A stretch of DNA of 64,000 nucleotides from an uncultured Collinsella sp. (GCA_934668695.1 CAKUOD010000004.1:42977-106976), one strand, 5' to 3'. Shown: positions 53,111 to 61,955, counted from the stretch's first letter. Notes: a model not told the origin generated them from the sequence alone. Numbers and translations are program-made.

Positions 53111-54499
53111 TTAGGCCGCAGAGGTGTCGACAACGCCCGTTACGTTGGCGACTGCGACAATGACGATAATGATTAAGAGCAAAACACCCAGTGCCTTGAG
53201 CCAGAGCTTCGCGAGCTTCTTGCCGCGGTAGCCGTCGAGTGCCGGGAATCGCCGGCGAAGACGGCGCTTATCAAGCATCGCAAAATGAATGAGCACCATA
53301 AGGCCATCCACAAAGAAAAAGTACTCGATTATAAGAAGCCACGTCGGGTAGCTTTGATTTGCTCCCGTGGGGTGAAAGACGGCAAAGTGGCTTCCGGCAA
53401 AGAATACAAGCAGTGAGAGGCAGACAAGCGTATTCCAAATGCGCCCCAGAGGTTCCGGAATGCGAGAGAGCAGACCGAGTGCAGCGGAGGCGGCAGGCTT
53501 AGGTAGCTCTGCGGAGCTCTGGAGCCCTTGGGGCGTTAACACCGTCTCCGAGGCCGGAGTACAAACAGGCACAGGCGCAGGAGGTCGCACAGGGCAACTC
53601 AGGTCGTATGCCGCGCGCGTCGCCCGTCCCAATGCCTCCGCACTCGCAAAACGCTTGGCTGGGTCGAGCGCCATCGCCATGCAAATGACATCGGTCAGAG
53701 AAGAAGGAACGCCGCGCATCTCGCATTGTTCGTGCATGTCGCGTCCCGGCTTAGGATCAGCCCCCGTCAGGCAAAAGAAGAGAAGAGCGCCAAGTGCATA
53801 CACATCACTGCGCACGCTCGTCTGCCCAAACCCATACTGCTCGGGCGGCGCGTAGGGCCGCGTACCAAACTTGACGGTATCGGCATCGGCGCCGTCGCGC
53901 CACACGCGCGCAATTCCCAAATCGATAATCACCAACGATGAGAAGGTCATGCCGGCCTCGGCCGCATACCTCACGCCCGACACGATGATGTTCGAGGGCT
54001 TGAGGTCGCGATGAATTACCGGTATCATCGGCTCCCCCGCCGCCGCAAAGCCGGCGTGCAGTTCACCCACCGCTTCACACAGGACGGGATACAGCCTGCG
54101 GGCATAATCGAGCGTCGCCCCCAAGCGCCCCACCAACGCCTCGAGCGTCTCGCCTTCGACATACTCCATCACCACGTCGAGTTCATCGCCCACGCGGCGG
54201 CAATCGACAATCCGGGGCAAGTGCTCAAAACGACGGCCGGCGCGCTGGGCCGCAAACAGACGCTCGTATGCTCCGCCAATCTGCGCCGAGGCGTCGATGC
54301 GCTTGCGCACGAAGGGACCGAGTGACCCGCCGCCAGAGCCTTCGAAATACACGAGCTCGGTCGTCTCGACCGACGAGCGCTTAAGCACGCGGGCAACGCG
54401 ATAGCTGTCGTTACGGTCGAGCGACGCCAGGTGCTCAGCGAGCGCGGCAGTCAGCTCATCGTCGGAATATGTTGGGTCCTGAGTATCCATAGCGTCCAT
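53111..54499 (-). CDS. Membrane Ser/Thr protein kinase (Hanks type)
   Basis: The roughly 462-residue protein has an N-terminal kinase domain with IHRDLKPSNI, a DLG variant of the DFG motif (IIDLGIARVW) and RPYAPPEQYGFG, then a Pro-rich linker and three membrane segments near the C-terminus. No PASTA or other external sensor domain is seen. It follows a small XRE-type gene on the same strand, a pairing that suggests the kinase acts on that regulator. Two ATGs (54499, 54490) are possible, and neither has a clear ribosome site. A strong hairpin lies just upstream of the start. Confidence 0.87.
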   Translation of the reverse strand: MDAMDTQDPTYSDDELTAALAEHLASLDRNDSYRVARVLKRSSVETTELVYFEGSGGGSLGPFVRKRIDASAQIGGAYERLFAAQRAGRRFEHLPRIVDCRRVGDELDVVMEYVEGETLEALVGRLGATLDYARRLYPVLCEAVGELHAGFAAAGEPMIPVIHRDLKPSNIIVSGVRYAAEAGMTFSSLVIIDLGIARVWRDGADADTVKFGTRPYAPPEQYGFGQTSVRSDVYALGALLFFCLTGADPKPGRDMHEQCEMRGVPSSLTDVICMAMALDPAKRFASAEALGRATRAAYDLSCPVRPPAPVPVCTPASETVLTPQGLQSSAELPKPAASAALGLLSRIPEPLGRIWNTLVCLSLLVFFAGSHFAVFHPTGANQSYPTWLLIIEYFFFVDGLMVLIHFAMLDKRRLRRRFPALDGYRGKKLAKLWLKALGVLLLIIIVIVAVANVTGVVDTSAA

Positions 54500-54505
54500 A
54501 ATAGC

Positions 54506-54541
54506 GCAGGGCACGGGCGCCCTGCGGCATCCGTGCCCTGC
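54506..54541 (-). promoter_or_regulatory. Hairpin abutting the kinase start
   Basis: GCAGGGCACGG and CCGTGCCCTGC form a perfect 11-bp stem whose base is seven bases from the kinase ATG, and a second small stem (CGTTTAGG to CCTAAACG) lies next to it. It may block or guide translation, or act as a weak terminator of the XRE gene. Confidence 0.5.
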
Positions 54542-54585
54542 GCGTTTAGGGCTTTCCTAAACGGTTCCAAGCTTGGCACCACCGG

Positions 54586-55008
54586 CTAGCTGACCGTCTC
54601 CTCACCAAAGCGATATAGCTCCTCGTTAACCTTTTGCAGGCTGCAGCCGCGATCAATGCAAAAGATGATGATGGCGTCGCGCCGGTCCTTACAGTTGAGA
54701 ACGCTGGCTCCGGCGGCCGTCAGTGCGCGGTTGGTCTCCTTCATCGACAGCGCCATCGCAAAGGCAATTTGCAGCACTTTATTGCGACTCGGATGGCGTG
54801 CGCCGGTAAAGATCTGATAGCCGAACGTTTCGTTGAGGTCGGCCATACGCACCACGCGCGATCGCTCCAGGCCCTTTTCCTGTAAAAGCTGCTTCAGATA
54901 CTCCGAAAGCGACGGGGCGGCAAAGTCATGTTCCCTAATATAGCCATCGATACTGGGCGCATCGAGTAGCTCGTTGAGCAGCTCTTCGGTCAGCTTTTTA
55001 TCGGGCAT
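54586..55008 (-). CDS. XRE-like helix-turn-helix protein
   Basis: The 140-residue protein has a helix-turn-helix in SEYLKQLLQEKGLERSRVVR and MADLNETFGYQIFTGARHPS, followed by KVLQIAFAMALSMKETNRAL, as in XRE-family repressors. The C-terminus carries several Cys residues (VLNCKD, FCIDRGCSL). The start with GGAGGTGAGG is strong. It directly precedes the Ser/Thr kinase gene, so it could be the kinase target or regulator. Confidence 0.78.
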   Translation of the reverse strand: MPDKKLTEELLNELLDAPSIDGYIREHDFAAPSLSEYLKQLLQEKGLERSRVVRMADLNETFGYQIFTGARHPSRNKVLQIAFAMALSMKETNRALTAAGASVLNCKDRRDAIIIFCIDRGCSLQKVNEELYRFGEETVS

Positions 55009-55047
55009 ATGGCCTCACCTCCCCCGCGATTCACCGGCAGCGACATG

Positions 55048-55590
55048 CTAGGCCAGCACCCAGCTTGCAGTGGCAGACTTATCGAACATGTTGGCAAAAT
55101 ACAGAGCCTTCTTGATGTCGCCGTCAAAGTAGATGTTACCCGCAACGGAACCGCCGGCAGCAAGGGTGCCCGACTGCAGCTCTTCGGAACCCTCGCTATA
55201 GTAGCCCTGATTCTGCTGAGCGCCGTTGGCGTCCTCGCCCTTCCAGTCGTAGACATTGTAGTCCGCGCCCTCATCGCCGTTATTGGTATAAGTGACGTGG
55301 ATGCCCGTCATGGTCGAGCCGTCATAATTGGTAAGACCCGTCTGAACGGAGTCTACGACAATGGAAAGACCGGCGTTGGTAGTCACGGTCGTGCCGACGG
55401 CCAGATCGGTCGTCGTCTGCTCTTCCTTCTTGGGCTCTTCCTTCTTATCACTATCGCCGGCGTCCTCGGTGACAGTCGCCTTATCGCTGCCACAGCCCAC
55501 GAGGAGGCCAGCAGTCCCCAGGGCGACAGTTGCGAACGCGCCAAGCGCAGCACGACGGCTCAGCAGCATTTCGGTCTCGAGCTTTTTCAT
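55048..55590 (-). CDS. Lipoprotein with DUF5067/DUF4352-like domain
   Basis: The 180-residue protein has an export signal with a twin-Arg (SRRAALGAFATVALGTAG) and a lipobox LLVGC, so Cys33 should be lipidated at the outer membrane face. A Lys/Glu-rich stalk (DKKEEPKKEEQ) precedes an immunoglobulin-like domain with IHVTYTNNGDEGADYNVYDW, as seen in DUF4352/DUF5067 domains. Function is unknown. The SD AAGGATG fits. Confidence 0.8.
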   Translation of the reverse strand: MKKLETEMLLSRRAALGAFATVALGTAGLLVGCGSDKATVTEDAGDSDKKEEPKKEEQTTTDLAVGTTVTTNAGLSIVVDSVQTGLTNYDGSTMTGIHVTYTNNGDEGADYNVYDWKGEDANGAQQNQGYYSEGSEELQSGTLAAGGSVAGNIYFDGDIKKALYFANMFDKSATASWVLA

Positions 55591-55732
55591 GATGCATCCT
55601 TCCTACGATCCGGCTACCGTGCCGGCACACAGCACATCGTAGGAAGGATTGAGTTCGAATTCATTAGCTGGGAGCTAATGCTGCGATAAACGGTCGCGCA
55701 AGCGCGCCTTCCGCGGCAGCCCGCGGGAAACA

Positions 55733-56059
55733 CTACCCCACCGTAACGGGCTCTCCGGTAAAGGCACTAATCATTAGCAGAACAAAGAACGCCAGATAGC
55801 TAATGCTCAATAGATAGGCGATGACCAAAAAGACAACCCATCCCACATTGGTTTTGCCGTCGGCACGACGTTGCTCGCGGCAACGATAGAGCCAGATCGT
55901 CACGCCAATGGCAATAATAAGCAGCACAAACGCTGCTGCAGCAAGGCCAGCAAGCGCAAACATCATGCCAATGCTCACGGCAATAACCGGGAGCAACAGC
56001 AAGCCGCACCCACATCCGCCAGGACTATATGCGGCAGACTGCCGGCGTCTCATCATCAC
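55733..56059 (-). CDS. Small membrane protein of unknown function
   Basis: The 108 residues have a basic MMMRRRQ start, a Gly/Cys patch (GGCGCG) and three hydrophobic segments (LLLLPVIAVSIGMMFALAGL, AAAAFVLLIIAIGVTIWLY, VVFLVIAYLLSISYLAFFVL). I do not recognise the family. The start lies after TTGGAG. Codon use is typical of its neighbours. Confidence 0.65.
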   Translation of the reverse strand: MMMRRRQSAAYSPGGCGCGLLLLPVIAVSIGMMFALAGLAAAAFVLLIIAIGVTIWLYRCREQRRADGKTNVGWVVFLVIAYLLSISYLAFFVLLMISAFTGEPVTVG

Positions 56060-56082
56060 TCCAACCTCAACATCATTGGGCG

Positions 56083-56424
56083 CTACAATGCAATGGCCTG
56101 CTGAACAGGAATGATCTTATCGAGCTCCGGTTCAATCCGCCTCTTCTCTGCCTCGAGGTCAAACGCCACCTGAGCGCGCAGCCAATAACCATCCGTCAGG
56201 CCAAAATAACGGCAAAGACGGAGGTCGGTGTCGGCCGTCACGCGACGTTTTCCCAAGACAATCTGCCCGATACGCTGAGCCGGAATCCCGGTCTCTTTCG
56301 CAAGGCGATATTGAGAAATGCCCATGGGAACAAGAAACTCCTCTTTGAGAAGCTCACCAGGAGTCACCGGCGACAGCAAATCGGCCGAAGTCTCATCACT
56401 TGTGATAATCGACGATTTCGACAT
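56083..56424 (-). CDS. higA: HigA-family antitoxin-like XRE protein
   Basis: The 113-residue protein matches HigA antitoxins: VTPGELLKEEFLVPMGISQY, LAKETGIPAQRIGQIVLGKR and YFGLTDGYWLRAQVAFDLE. HigA normally neutralises HigB, an mRNA interferase encoded just before it. Here only the last 29 codons of a higB-like frame remain (56396-56485), overlapping the higA start. So this is an orphan antitoxin, which may still act as a repressor or protect against related toxins. Confidence 0.88.
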   Translation of the reverse strand: MSKSSIITSDETSADLLSPVTPGELLKEEFLVPMGISQYRLAKETGIPAQRIGQIVLGKRRVTADTDLRLCRYFGLTDGYWLRAQVAFDLEAEKRRIEPELDKIIPVQQAIAL

Positions 56425-56485
56425 TCCAAGCCATCTCCTGTCTCCACTCAAAACAGACCCGATAGCGCTCGTTACGACGCAACAT
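56396..56485 (-). pseudogene. higB: Remnant of the higB toxin gene (C-terminal 29 codons)
   Basis: On the minus strand an ATG frame encodes 29 residues containing NERYRVCFEW and ending NVEIVDYHK-stop, the typical C-terminus of HigB toxins. The remainder of the about 90-residue toxin is missing: in this frame a TAA stands four codons before the ATG, and I see no toxin-like residues upstream. It overlaps the start of higA as in intact higBA pairs. A 5' deletion of the toxin is the likely history. Confidence 0.7.
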
Positions 56486-56587
56486 AGTATCGCCTTACGT
56501 TAGTAACGTCAAACGTTTCTATAGACTTACATCTCTATTATATCGTACGTTTGTTCGTGTTTTCTAGAACAAATAGTCCTTCACGCC

Positions 56588-57775
56588 TTAGTCAAGCAAA
56601 AGCAATCGTTTGTAGACATCGAGGCCCTTGAGTAGGATTTCCTCGTCGAAGAGCATACTATCGGTATGCAGAGCGCTTGTGGCATAGGCGGGGCAGCCAT
56701 CCGAATCGCTCGGGTTTTCTTGACCCTCCGGCACCCCCGTGCCCAGCAAGAAGAACACGCCCGGCAGATGGCGCTGATAGAACGCGAAATCCTCGGCAAT
56801 CAGTAGTGGCTCGTTCACCAGTTGCAACTCGGGCAAAGCAGGTGCAATGCAGGCAAACAGCTCAGGGTCGTTATCGACCGGCGGGTATCCCTCGGCGAAG
56901 TCGAGGTCGTAGGTGCAGCCCGTCGACGCGCACGCCTCGTCGAGCACACGGCGCACACCCTCGCGCGCACGATCGAACATGTCGTCCGTAAACACGCGCA
57001 GGCTGCCGGCGACATGGGCCTCCCCTGCCACCGCATTGCAGACGGTGCCCGCCCGCAGCAGACCGAACTTGCCAATGCAGGGCTCGTCGGCGCCCAACTC
57101 GTCCATCAGCTCGCGCTCGGCAACCAAGAACTTGGCCGCCGCCAGCGCCGCATCGTGCGATTCCTCGACCGGAACGCCATAGGTCTTGGCAATATGGATA
57201 CTCGTGCCATGGATATGAATGTGAGTCTCGCTCGAGCGCGCCAGCAGCGGACCGGAGCAGCTCGCCAGCGTACCGGCAGGCAGATCGGGCCACACGTGGA
57301 AGCCAAAGATGCGATCGGCCCCGTAGCGCTCGAACACGCCGCTCTCGCATACCGTCTTAGCGCCACCGGTCGTCTCCTCGGCCGGCTGAAACACAAAGAG
57401 CACGTTACGTTTGATGACGCCCGGCTGCTCACGAATCGTACGGTCGACATAAGTTGCTGCCGCCAGTGCCATGGCCATGTGGCCGTCGTGGCCGCAAGCG
57501 TGCATCTTGCCGGGATGCGTCGAGGCAAAGGCCGCTCCCGTTGCCTCCGCGATGGGCAGGGCGTCCATATCGGCGCGAATCGCCGTGGCATTCGTAGCGC
57601 CCACACCGGCATCGAAGAAGGCACAGACGCAGCTCGGGCAGGGATAGGTCACCTCGCAGGCGAGCGGAGCGAGCACGCCCTCGATATAGGCGATGGTTTG
57701 CGGAAGATCGAAGTCGAGCTCCGGAATGCGGTGCAAGTCGCGACGATAACGACGGAGTTCTTGGAGCTCGGTCAT
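56588..57775 (-). CDS. M20 family metallopeptidase / amidohydrolase
   Basis: The 395-residue protein has the M20D pattern: RRDLHRIPELDFDLPQT, IRADMDALPI, the metal-binding HACGHDGHMAM and QPAEETTGG. Members hydrolyse N-acyl or peptide bonds of amino acids (IAA-amino acid hydrolase, N-acetyl-diaminopimelate deacetylase-like). The lysine genes downstream use DapH, whose product needs an N-acetyl-DAP deacetylase (DapL), and this M20 enzyme is a candidate, but it is divergently transcribed and the substrate is not proved. The start follows AAAGGA. Confidence 0.85.
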   Translation of the reverse strand: MTELQELRRYRRDLHRIPELDFDLPQTIAYIEGVLAPLACEVTYPCPSCVCAFFDAGVGATNATAIRADMDALPIAEATGAAFASTHPGKMHACGHDGHMAMALAAATYVDRTIREQPGVIKRNVLFVFQPAEETTGGAKTVCESGVFERYGADRIFGFHVWPDLPAGTLASCSGPLLARSSETHIHIHGTSIHIAKTYGVPVEESHDAALAAAKFLVAERELMDELGADEPCIGKFGLLRAGTVCNAVAGEAHVAGSLRVFTDDMFDRAREGVRRVLDEACASTGCTYDLDFAEGYPPVDNDPELFACIAPALPELQLVNEPLLIAEDFAFYQRHLPGVFFLLGTGVPEGQENPSDSDGCPAYATSALHTDSMLFDEEILLKGLDVYKRLLLLD

Positions 57776-57925
57776 AGGGATTCCTTTCATGAGACGACTC
57801 GGTTGACACCTATTGTGACGCAGGATTGTGGCACCCTTGTTTCTAGCATGATGCTGCATTTTTTAAACGTTATATACGAATACTCTTGTTTGGTAAAGTG
57901 CAACGTGGTAGGGTCTTTACCACTT

Positions 57926-58082
57926 GATAGAGGCGCGGGCACGAAGAGCCGCGGGCGAGTCGGCAGACTTTGACCCTGCGGGGAGGCGAAACCCGCCGAA
58001 CTGGGCATTTCGGGCACGAACAGCCTGGTGGGCCTGCGGGAAACACCCGCAGGACTGTCTGCAGCAATGCGGGAGCGCTATC
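57926..58082 (+). ncRNA. Lysine riboswitch aptamer
   Basis: The segment starts GATAGAGGCGCGGGC and ends GGGAGCGCTATC, whose ends pair as P1 (GATAG with CTATC). In between it has the L-box features GGGAGGCGAAACCCGCCGAA and a GGCCTGCGGGAAACACCCGC stem. It precedes the lysA-dapA-dapB-dapH operon, the expected lysine target. The P1 3' strand can instead pair with 58129-58140. Confidence 0.85.
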
Positions 58083-58140
58083 CGGACATTGGGTCCACGT
58101 TATGCGGATTCGATGCGCAGATGGCGCCGTCTGGATAGCG
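58076..58140 (+). promoter_or_regulatory. Expression platform of the lysine riboswitch
   Basis: CGCTATCCGGAC (58076-58087) overlaps the 3' strand of P1 and is complementary over 12 bases, with one G-U pair, to GTCTGGATAGCG (58129-58140), just before the ribosome site of the fusion gene. The two pairings exclude each other. No U-run terminator is seen, so control at translation is more likely than termination. Confidence 0.6.
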
Positions 58141-58153
58141 AGGTTTACGGGAC

Positions 58154-60463
58154 ATGGCATTGACTCCCAACGAGGCATATGCGGCCAAGCGGCCGTTTGT
58201 GGACAAGGAGACGCTCGAGCATATCGTCGAGCAGTTCCCCACGCCGTTTCACCTATACGACGAGGCGGGCATCCGCCGCAACATGCAAGAAGTGCGCGAT
58301 GCCTTTGCATGGAACCCGGGCTTTAAGGAATACTTTGCCGTCAAGGCCAACCCCAACCCGGCGCTCATCTCCATTCTCAACGAATACGGCTGCGGCTGCG
58401 ATTGCTCGAGCTATACCGAGCTCATGATCGCCCGCTCGCTGGGTATCACGGGACACGACATCATGTTCTCGTCCAACGACACGCCGGCTGCCGACTTTGA
58501 GCTCGCCGACAAGCTGGGCGCCATCGTCAACTTTGACGACATCAGCCATATCGAGTTCTTTGAGCGTGTCGCGGGGCCCATCCCCAAGACAGTCAGTTGC
58601 CGCTTTAATCCGGGCGGCTTGTTCCAGCTCTCCAACGGCATCATGGACAACCCGGGCGACTCCAAGTACGGCATGACCACCGAGCAACTCTTCGAGGCCT
58701 TCCGCATGCTCAAGGCCAAGGGCGCCGAGGACTTTGGTATCCACGCATTCCTTGCCAGCAACACCGTCACCAACGACTACTACCCCAAGCTCGCACGCAT
58801 CCTCTTTGAGCTTGCCGTGCGCTTGGAGCGCGAGACGGGCGCTCATGTCGCCTTCATTAACCTGTCCGGTGGCGTGGGCATCCCCTATCTGCCCGAGCAG
58901 CAGGCTAACGACATCCACGCCATCGGCGAGGGCGTACACGCAGCCTACGACGAGATTCTGGTTCCCGCCGGCATGGGCGATGTGGCGATCTGCACCGAGA
59001 TGGGCCGCTTTATGATGGGCCCCTACGGATGCCTGGTCACCAAGGCCATCCACGAAAAGCAGATTTACAAGGACTATATCGGCGTCGACGCAAGCGCCGT
59101 CGATCTCATTCGCCCTGCCATGTATGGCGCCTACCACCACGTTACAGTGATGGGCCAGCCGGGTGGCCCCGACAAGTCCGCAGCTCCCGTCACGAACACG
59201 TACGACATCACGGGTAACCTGTGCGAAAACAACGACAAGTTCGCCATCGACCGTGAGCTGCCACAGATCGACATGGGCGACCTGCTCGTGATCCACGACA
59301 CCGGCGCGCATGGCTACTCCATGGGCTACAACTACAACGGGCGCCTGCGCTCTGCCGAGGTATTGCTGCGTCCCGACGGCTCGGCGGATCTTATCCGTCG
59401 TGCCGAGCGCCCGGGCGACTACTTCGCCACGCTCGACGTACTGCCGTGCGGACGCGAGTTGCTGGCCAAATCGCGCGCCGAAAGCGCCCGCCGTCGTGCT
59501 CAGGACGAGCGTCTGGCAGTCGCTGCCCAATGGAACAAACGCATCCAGATCGCAGAAGCGAAGGAGAAGAATATGGATGTCCGCAATCTCGAGGGCTCGA
59601 TCGTCGCCCTCGTCACGCCGTTTAAAAAGGACGGCAGCGTCGACTTTGACGCGCTCGAGCGCCTTATTGATTTCCATCTGCAGAATGGCACCGACGCCAT
59701 CCTCACCTTGGGCACCACCGGCGAAAGCGCCACGATGACCGATGACGAGGACAACTCCGTCGTTGCCGCCGTGGTCAAGCAGGTCGCAGGCCGTATCCCC
59801 GTCATCGCCGGCTCGGGCTCCAACTCCACGCAGACGATGCTCACCAAGTCGCTCACCTACCAGGGCCTGGGCGCCGATGGCCTGCTGCTCATCACCCCCT
59901 ACTACAACAAGTCCAACGAAGAGGGTATCTACCAGCACTTTAAGACCGTGGCCGACGCCGTGGACATCCCCTGCATCCTGTACAACATCCCCGGCCGTTG
60001 CGGTTGTGGCATTAGCGAGCGCAACGTGGAGCGTCTGGCCGCGCACCCCAACATCATGGGCATTAAGGAGGCCTCGGGCAACGTCGCCTTCGCCGCCAAG
60101 ATCGCACACCTGCTATCCGACGATTTCCGCATGTACTCGGGTGAGGACGCGCTCACTGTGCCGCTCATGAGCCTGGGCGCCTCGGGCACCATCAGCGTGT
60201 GGGCCGATGTACAGCCGCAACTCGTGCACGACATGTGCCGCGCCTACCTGGACGGTGACGTGGAGCGTGCCCGCGAGATCCAGATTGCCGGCCAGCCGCT
60301 CATCAACGCCCTCTTTAGCGAGGTCAACCCCATCCCCGTTAAGGAAGCGCTCGCCCAGATGGGCATGATCGAGGCCAACTATCGCATGCCGCTGTGCCCC
60401 ATGGCAGACGACACGCGCGCCGCACTTACCGATGCTCTGAAGGGAGCTGGTCTGCTTGATTAA
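58154..60463 (+). CDS. Bifunctional diaminopimelate decarboxylase / dihydrodipicolinate synthase (LysA-DapA fusion)
   Basis: One uninterrupted frame of 769 residues joins two lysine enzymes. Residues 1 to about 445 are a PLP decarboxylase (EYFAVKANPNPAL with the PLP Lys, LSGGVGIPYLP, EMGRFMMGPYG, HDTGAHGYSMGYNYNG). After a basic linker (RRRAQDERLAVAAQWNKR) residues 474-769 are a complete DapA (SIVALVTPFKKDG, LGTTGESATM, YNIPGRCGCGI and the Schiff-base Lys in IMGIKEASGN). These catalyse the last and first dedicated steps of lysine synthesis. An AAGGAG plus ATG at 59574 could also give DapA alone. It is preceded by a lysine riboswitch and overlaps dapB. Confidence 0.9.
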   Translation: MALTPNEAYAAKRPFVDKETLEHIVEQFPTPFHLYDEAGIRRNMQEVRDAFAWNPGFKEYFAVKANPNPALISILNEYGCGCDCSSYTELMIARSLGITGHDIMFSSNDTPAADFELADKLGAIVNFDDISHIEFFERVAGPIPKTVSCRFNPGGLFQLSNGIMDNPGDSKYGMTTEQLFEAFRMLKAKGAEDFGIHAFLASNTVTNDYYPKLARILFELAVRLERETGAHVAFINLSGGVGIPYLPEQQANDIHAIGEGVHAAYDEILVPAGMGDVAICTEMGRFMMGPYGCLVTKAIHEKQIYKDYIGVDASAVDLIRPAMYGAYHHVTVMGQPGGPDKSAAPVTNTYDITGNLCENNDKFAIDRELPQIDMGDLLVIHDTGAHGYSMGYNYNGRLRSAEVLLRPDGSADLIRRAERPGDYFATLDVLPCGRELLAKSRAESARRRAQDERLAVAAQWNKRIQIAEAKEKNMDVRNLEGSIVALVTPFKKDGSVDFDALERLIDFHLQNGTDAILTLGTTGESATMTDDEDNSVVAAVVKQVAGRIPVIAGSGSNSTQTMLTKSLTYQGLGADGLLLITPYYNKSNEEGIYQHFKTVADAVDIPCILYNIPGRCGCGISERNVERLAAHPNIMGIKEASGNVAFAAKIAHLLSDDFRMYSGEDALTVPLMSLGASGTISVWADVQPQLVHDMCRAYLDGDVERAREIQIAGQPLINALFSEVNPIPVKEALAQMGMIEANYRMPLCPMADDTRAALTDALKGAGLLD
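59558..59576 (+). promoter_or_regulatory. Internal ribosome site and ATG for a separate DapA
   Basis: Inside the fusion gene AAGGAG lies six bases before the in-frame ATG at 59574-59576, exactly at the start of the DapA domain (MDVRNLEG). This is a normal translation start by spacing and strength, so a free DapA of about 296 residues may be made in addition to the fusion. Confidence 0.6.
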
Positions 60464-61196
60464 GACCGTCATTATGGGAACGGGCCGCATGGGCTCGCTC
60501 ATCCGCACTACCGCCGAAGGCATTGTCGATGCCGCCGGTCAGCCCGTCTTTGATATCGTCGCCCAGATCGGCTTTGATCTGACCGAGCTCGAGAGCGCCC
60601 CGGCGGCCGATGTGATCATCGACTTCTCGAACGTCGTGACCTTTGACGCCGTTGTCGCCTATGTCGAGCGCACGGGCGCTGCACTGGTCTCGGGCACCAC
60701 GGGATATACGCCCGAGCAGATGGACCGCCTGCGCGAGCTGGGCCAAAACGCTCGCGTCATGCACTCGGGCAACTACTCCATCGGCATCGCCGCCCTGCGT
60801 CACCTGGTGGCCCAGACCACACGCGAGCTGCCCGGCTTTGACTGCGAGATCGTCGAGACACACCACAACCAAAAGGTCGATGCCCCCAGCGGCACCGCCA
60901 AGCTGCTGCTTGACGCCGTGGTCGAAGCCGAGCCCGAGGCCGGCTACCACCCCGTCTACGGTCGCAAGGGCATGTGCGGCGCGCGCGACCCCAAGGAAAT
61001 CGGCATGCACTCATTGCGCGGCGGCACCGTCGCCGGCGTGCACGAGGTGAGCTTCTTTGGCCAGGACGAGGAGGTCACGCTCACCCACCGCGCCACGAGC
61101 CGCCAGATCTTCGTCAACGGCGCCCTGGCCGCCGCTCAGAAGCTCGTCGTCCGCGACCCCGGCTTCTACACCTTCGACCAGGTCATGTTTGCCTAA
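60456..61196 (+). CDS. dapB: 4-hydroxy-tetrahydrodipicolinate reductase
   Basis: DapB reduces dihydrodipicolinate with NAD(P)H. The 246 residues have the nucleotide motif [41 protein letters not shown] and the catalytic [15 protein letters not shown]. It starts with TTG, overlapping the stop of the fusion gene by eight bases, with AAGGGAG upstream, so the two are translationally coupled. It is part of the riboswitch-controlled lysine operon. Confidence 0.95.
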   Translation: MIKTVIMGTGRMGSLIRTTAEGIVDAAGQPVFDIVAQIGFDLTELESAPAADVIIDFSNVVTFDAVVAYVERTGAALVSGTTGYTPEQMDRLRELGQNARVMHSGNYSIGIAALRHLVAQTTRELPGFDCEIVETHHNQKVDAPSGTAKLLLDAVVEAEPEAGYHPVYGRKGMCGARDPKEIGMHSLRGGTVAGVHEVSFFGQDEEVTLTHRATSRQIFVNGALAAAQKLVVRDPGFYTFDQVMFA

Positions 61197-61235
61197 CCAA
61201 TCATTAACCAAGTCCACGTAAAGGAGAAACAAGAT

Positions 61236-61955
61236 ATGAGCAACGCAGCCGAGATGGATGCACAGGAGATTATCAACTACATCGCCACCGCGCCCAAGAA
61301 GACGCCCGTCAAACTGTATGTGCGCGAGAAGCCCGGCATGAAGGTTGCCTGGGGCGACACACACGTCTACGGCGGCCGTCGCGGCAAGACCGTCTTTGGC
61401 GACTGGGATGAGCTCAAGGCCATCCTCGACGCCAATGCCGATTCCATCGACTACTACGACGTCGAGAACGACTGCCGCAACTCCGCCGTTCCCATGCTCG
61501 ACCTTAAGGGCATCAACGCCCGCATCGAGCCGGGCGCGATCATCCGCGACCGCGTCGAGATCGGCGACCGTGCTGTCATCATGATGGGCGCCATCATCAA
61601 CATCGGCTCCGTTATCGGCGAGGGCTCCATGATCGACATGGGCGCCGTGCTGGGCGGCCGCGCCACCGTGGGCAAGAACTGCCACATCGGCGCCGGCACC
61701 GTACTGGCAGGCGTCGTTGAGCCCGCGAGTGCCACGCCCGTCATCATCGAGGACGATGTCATGATTGGCGCCAACGCCGTGGTCCTGGAGGGCGTGCGCG
61801 TGGGCAAGGGCGCCGTTGTGGCTGCCGGCGCCGTATGCGTCGAGGACGTCCCCGCCGGCGCCGTCGTGGCCGGCGTTCCCGCCCGCGTCATCAAGATGCG
61901 CGACGAAAAGACCGACAGCAAGACCGGTCTCGAGGAAGGTTTACGTCAACTCTAG
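61236..61955 (+). CDS. dapH: Tetrahydrodipicolinate N-acetyltransferase DapH
   Basis: DapH acetylates tetrahydrodipicolinate from acetyl-CoA, defining the acetylase branch of diaminopimelate synthesis. The 239 residues begin with [20 protein letters not shown] and continue with a left-handed beta-helix of hexapeptide repeats ([40 protein letters not shown]). AAGGAG precedes the ATG. It is the last gene of the lysine unit and is followed by a terminator. The matching aminotransferase and deacetylase genes are not in this window as clear calls. Confidence 0.93.
   Translation: MSNAAEMDAQEIINYIATAPKKTPVKLYVREKPGMKVAWGDTHVYGGRRGKTVFGDWDELKAILDANADSIDYYDVENDCRNSAVPMLDLKGINARIEPGAIIRDRVEIGDRAVIMMGAIINIGSVIGEGSMIDMGAVLGGRATVGKNCHIGAGTVLAGVVEPASATPVIIEDDVMIGANAVVLEGVRVGKGAVVAAGAVCVEDVPAGAVVAGVPARVIKMRDEKTDSKTGLEEGLRQL

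Noticed and set aside
58253..60109. A 618-codon minus-strand frame opposite the LysA-DapA fusion
   Set aside because: It is a mirror frame of a GC-rich gene with no ribosome site and no known fold.
60113..60523. A minus-strand small protein overlapping the dapA-dapB junction
   Set aside because: The region is fully used by the coupled plus-strand genes, and the frame shows no motif.
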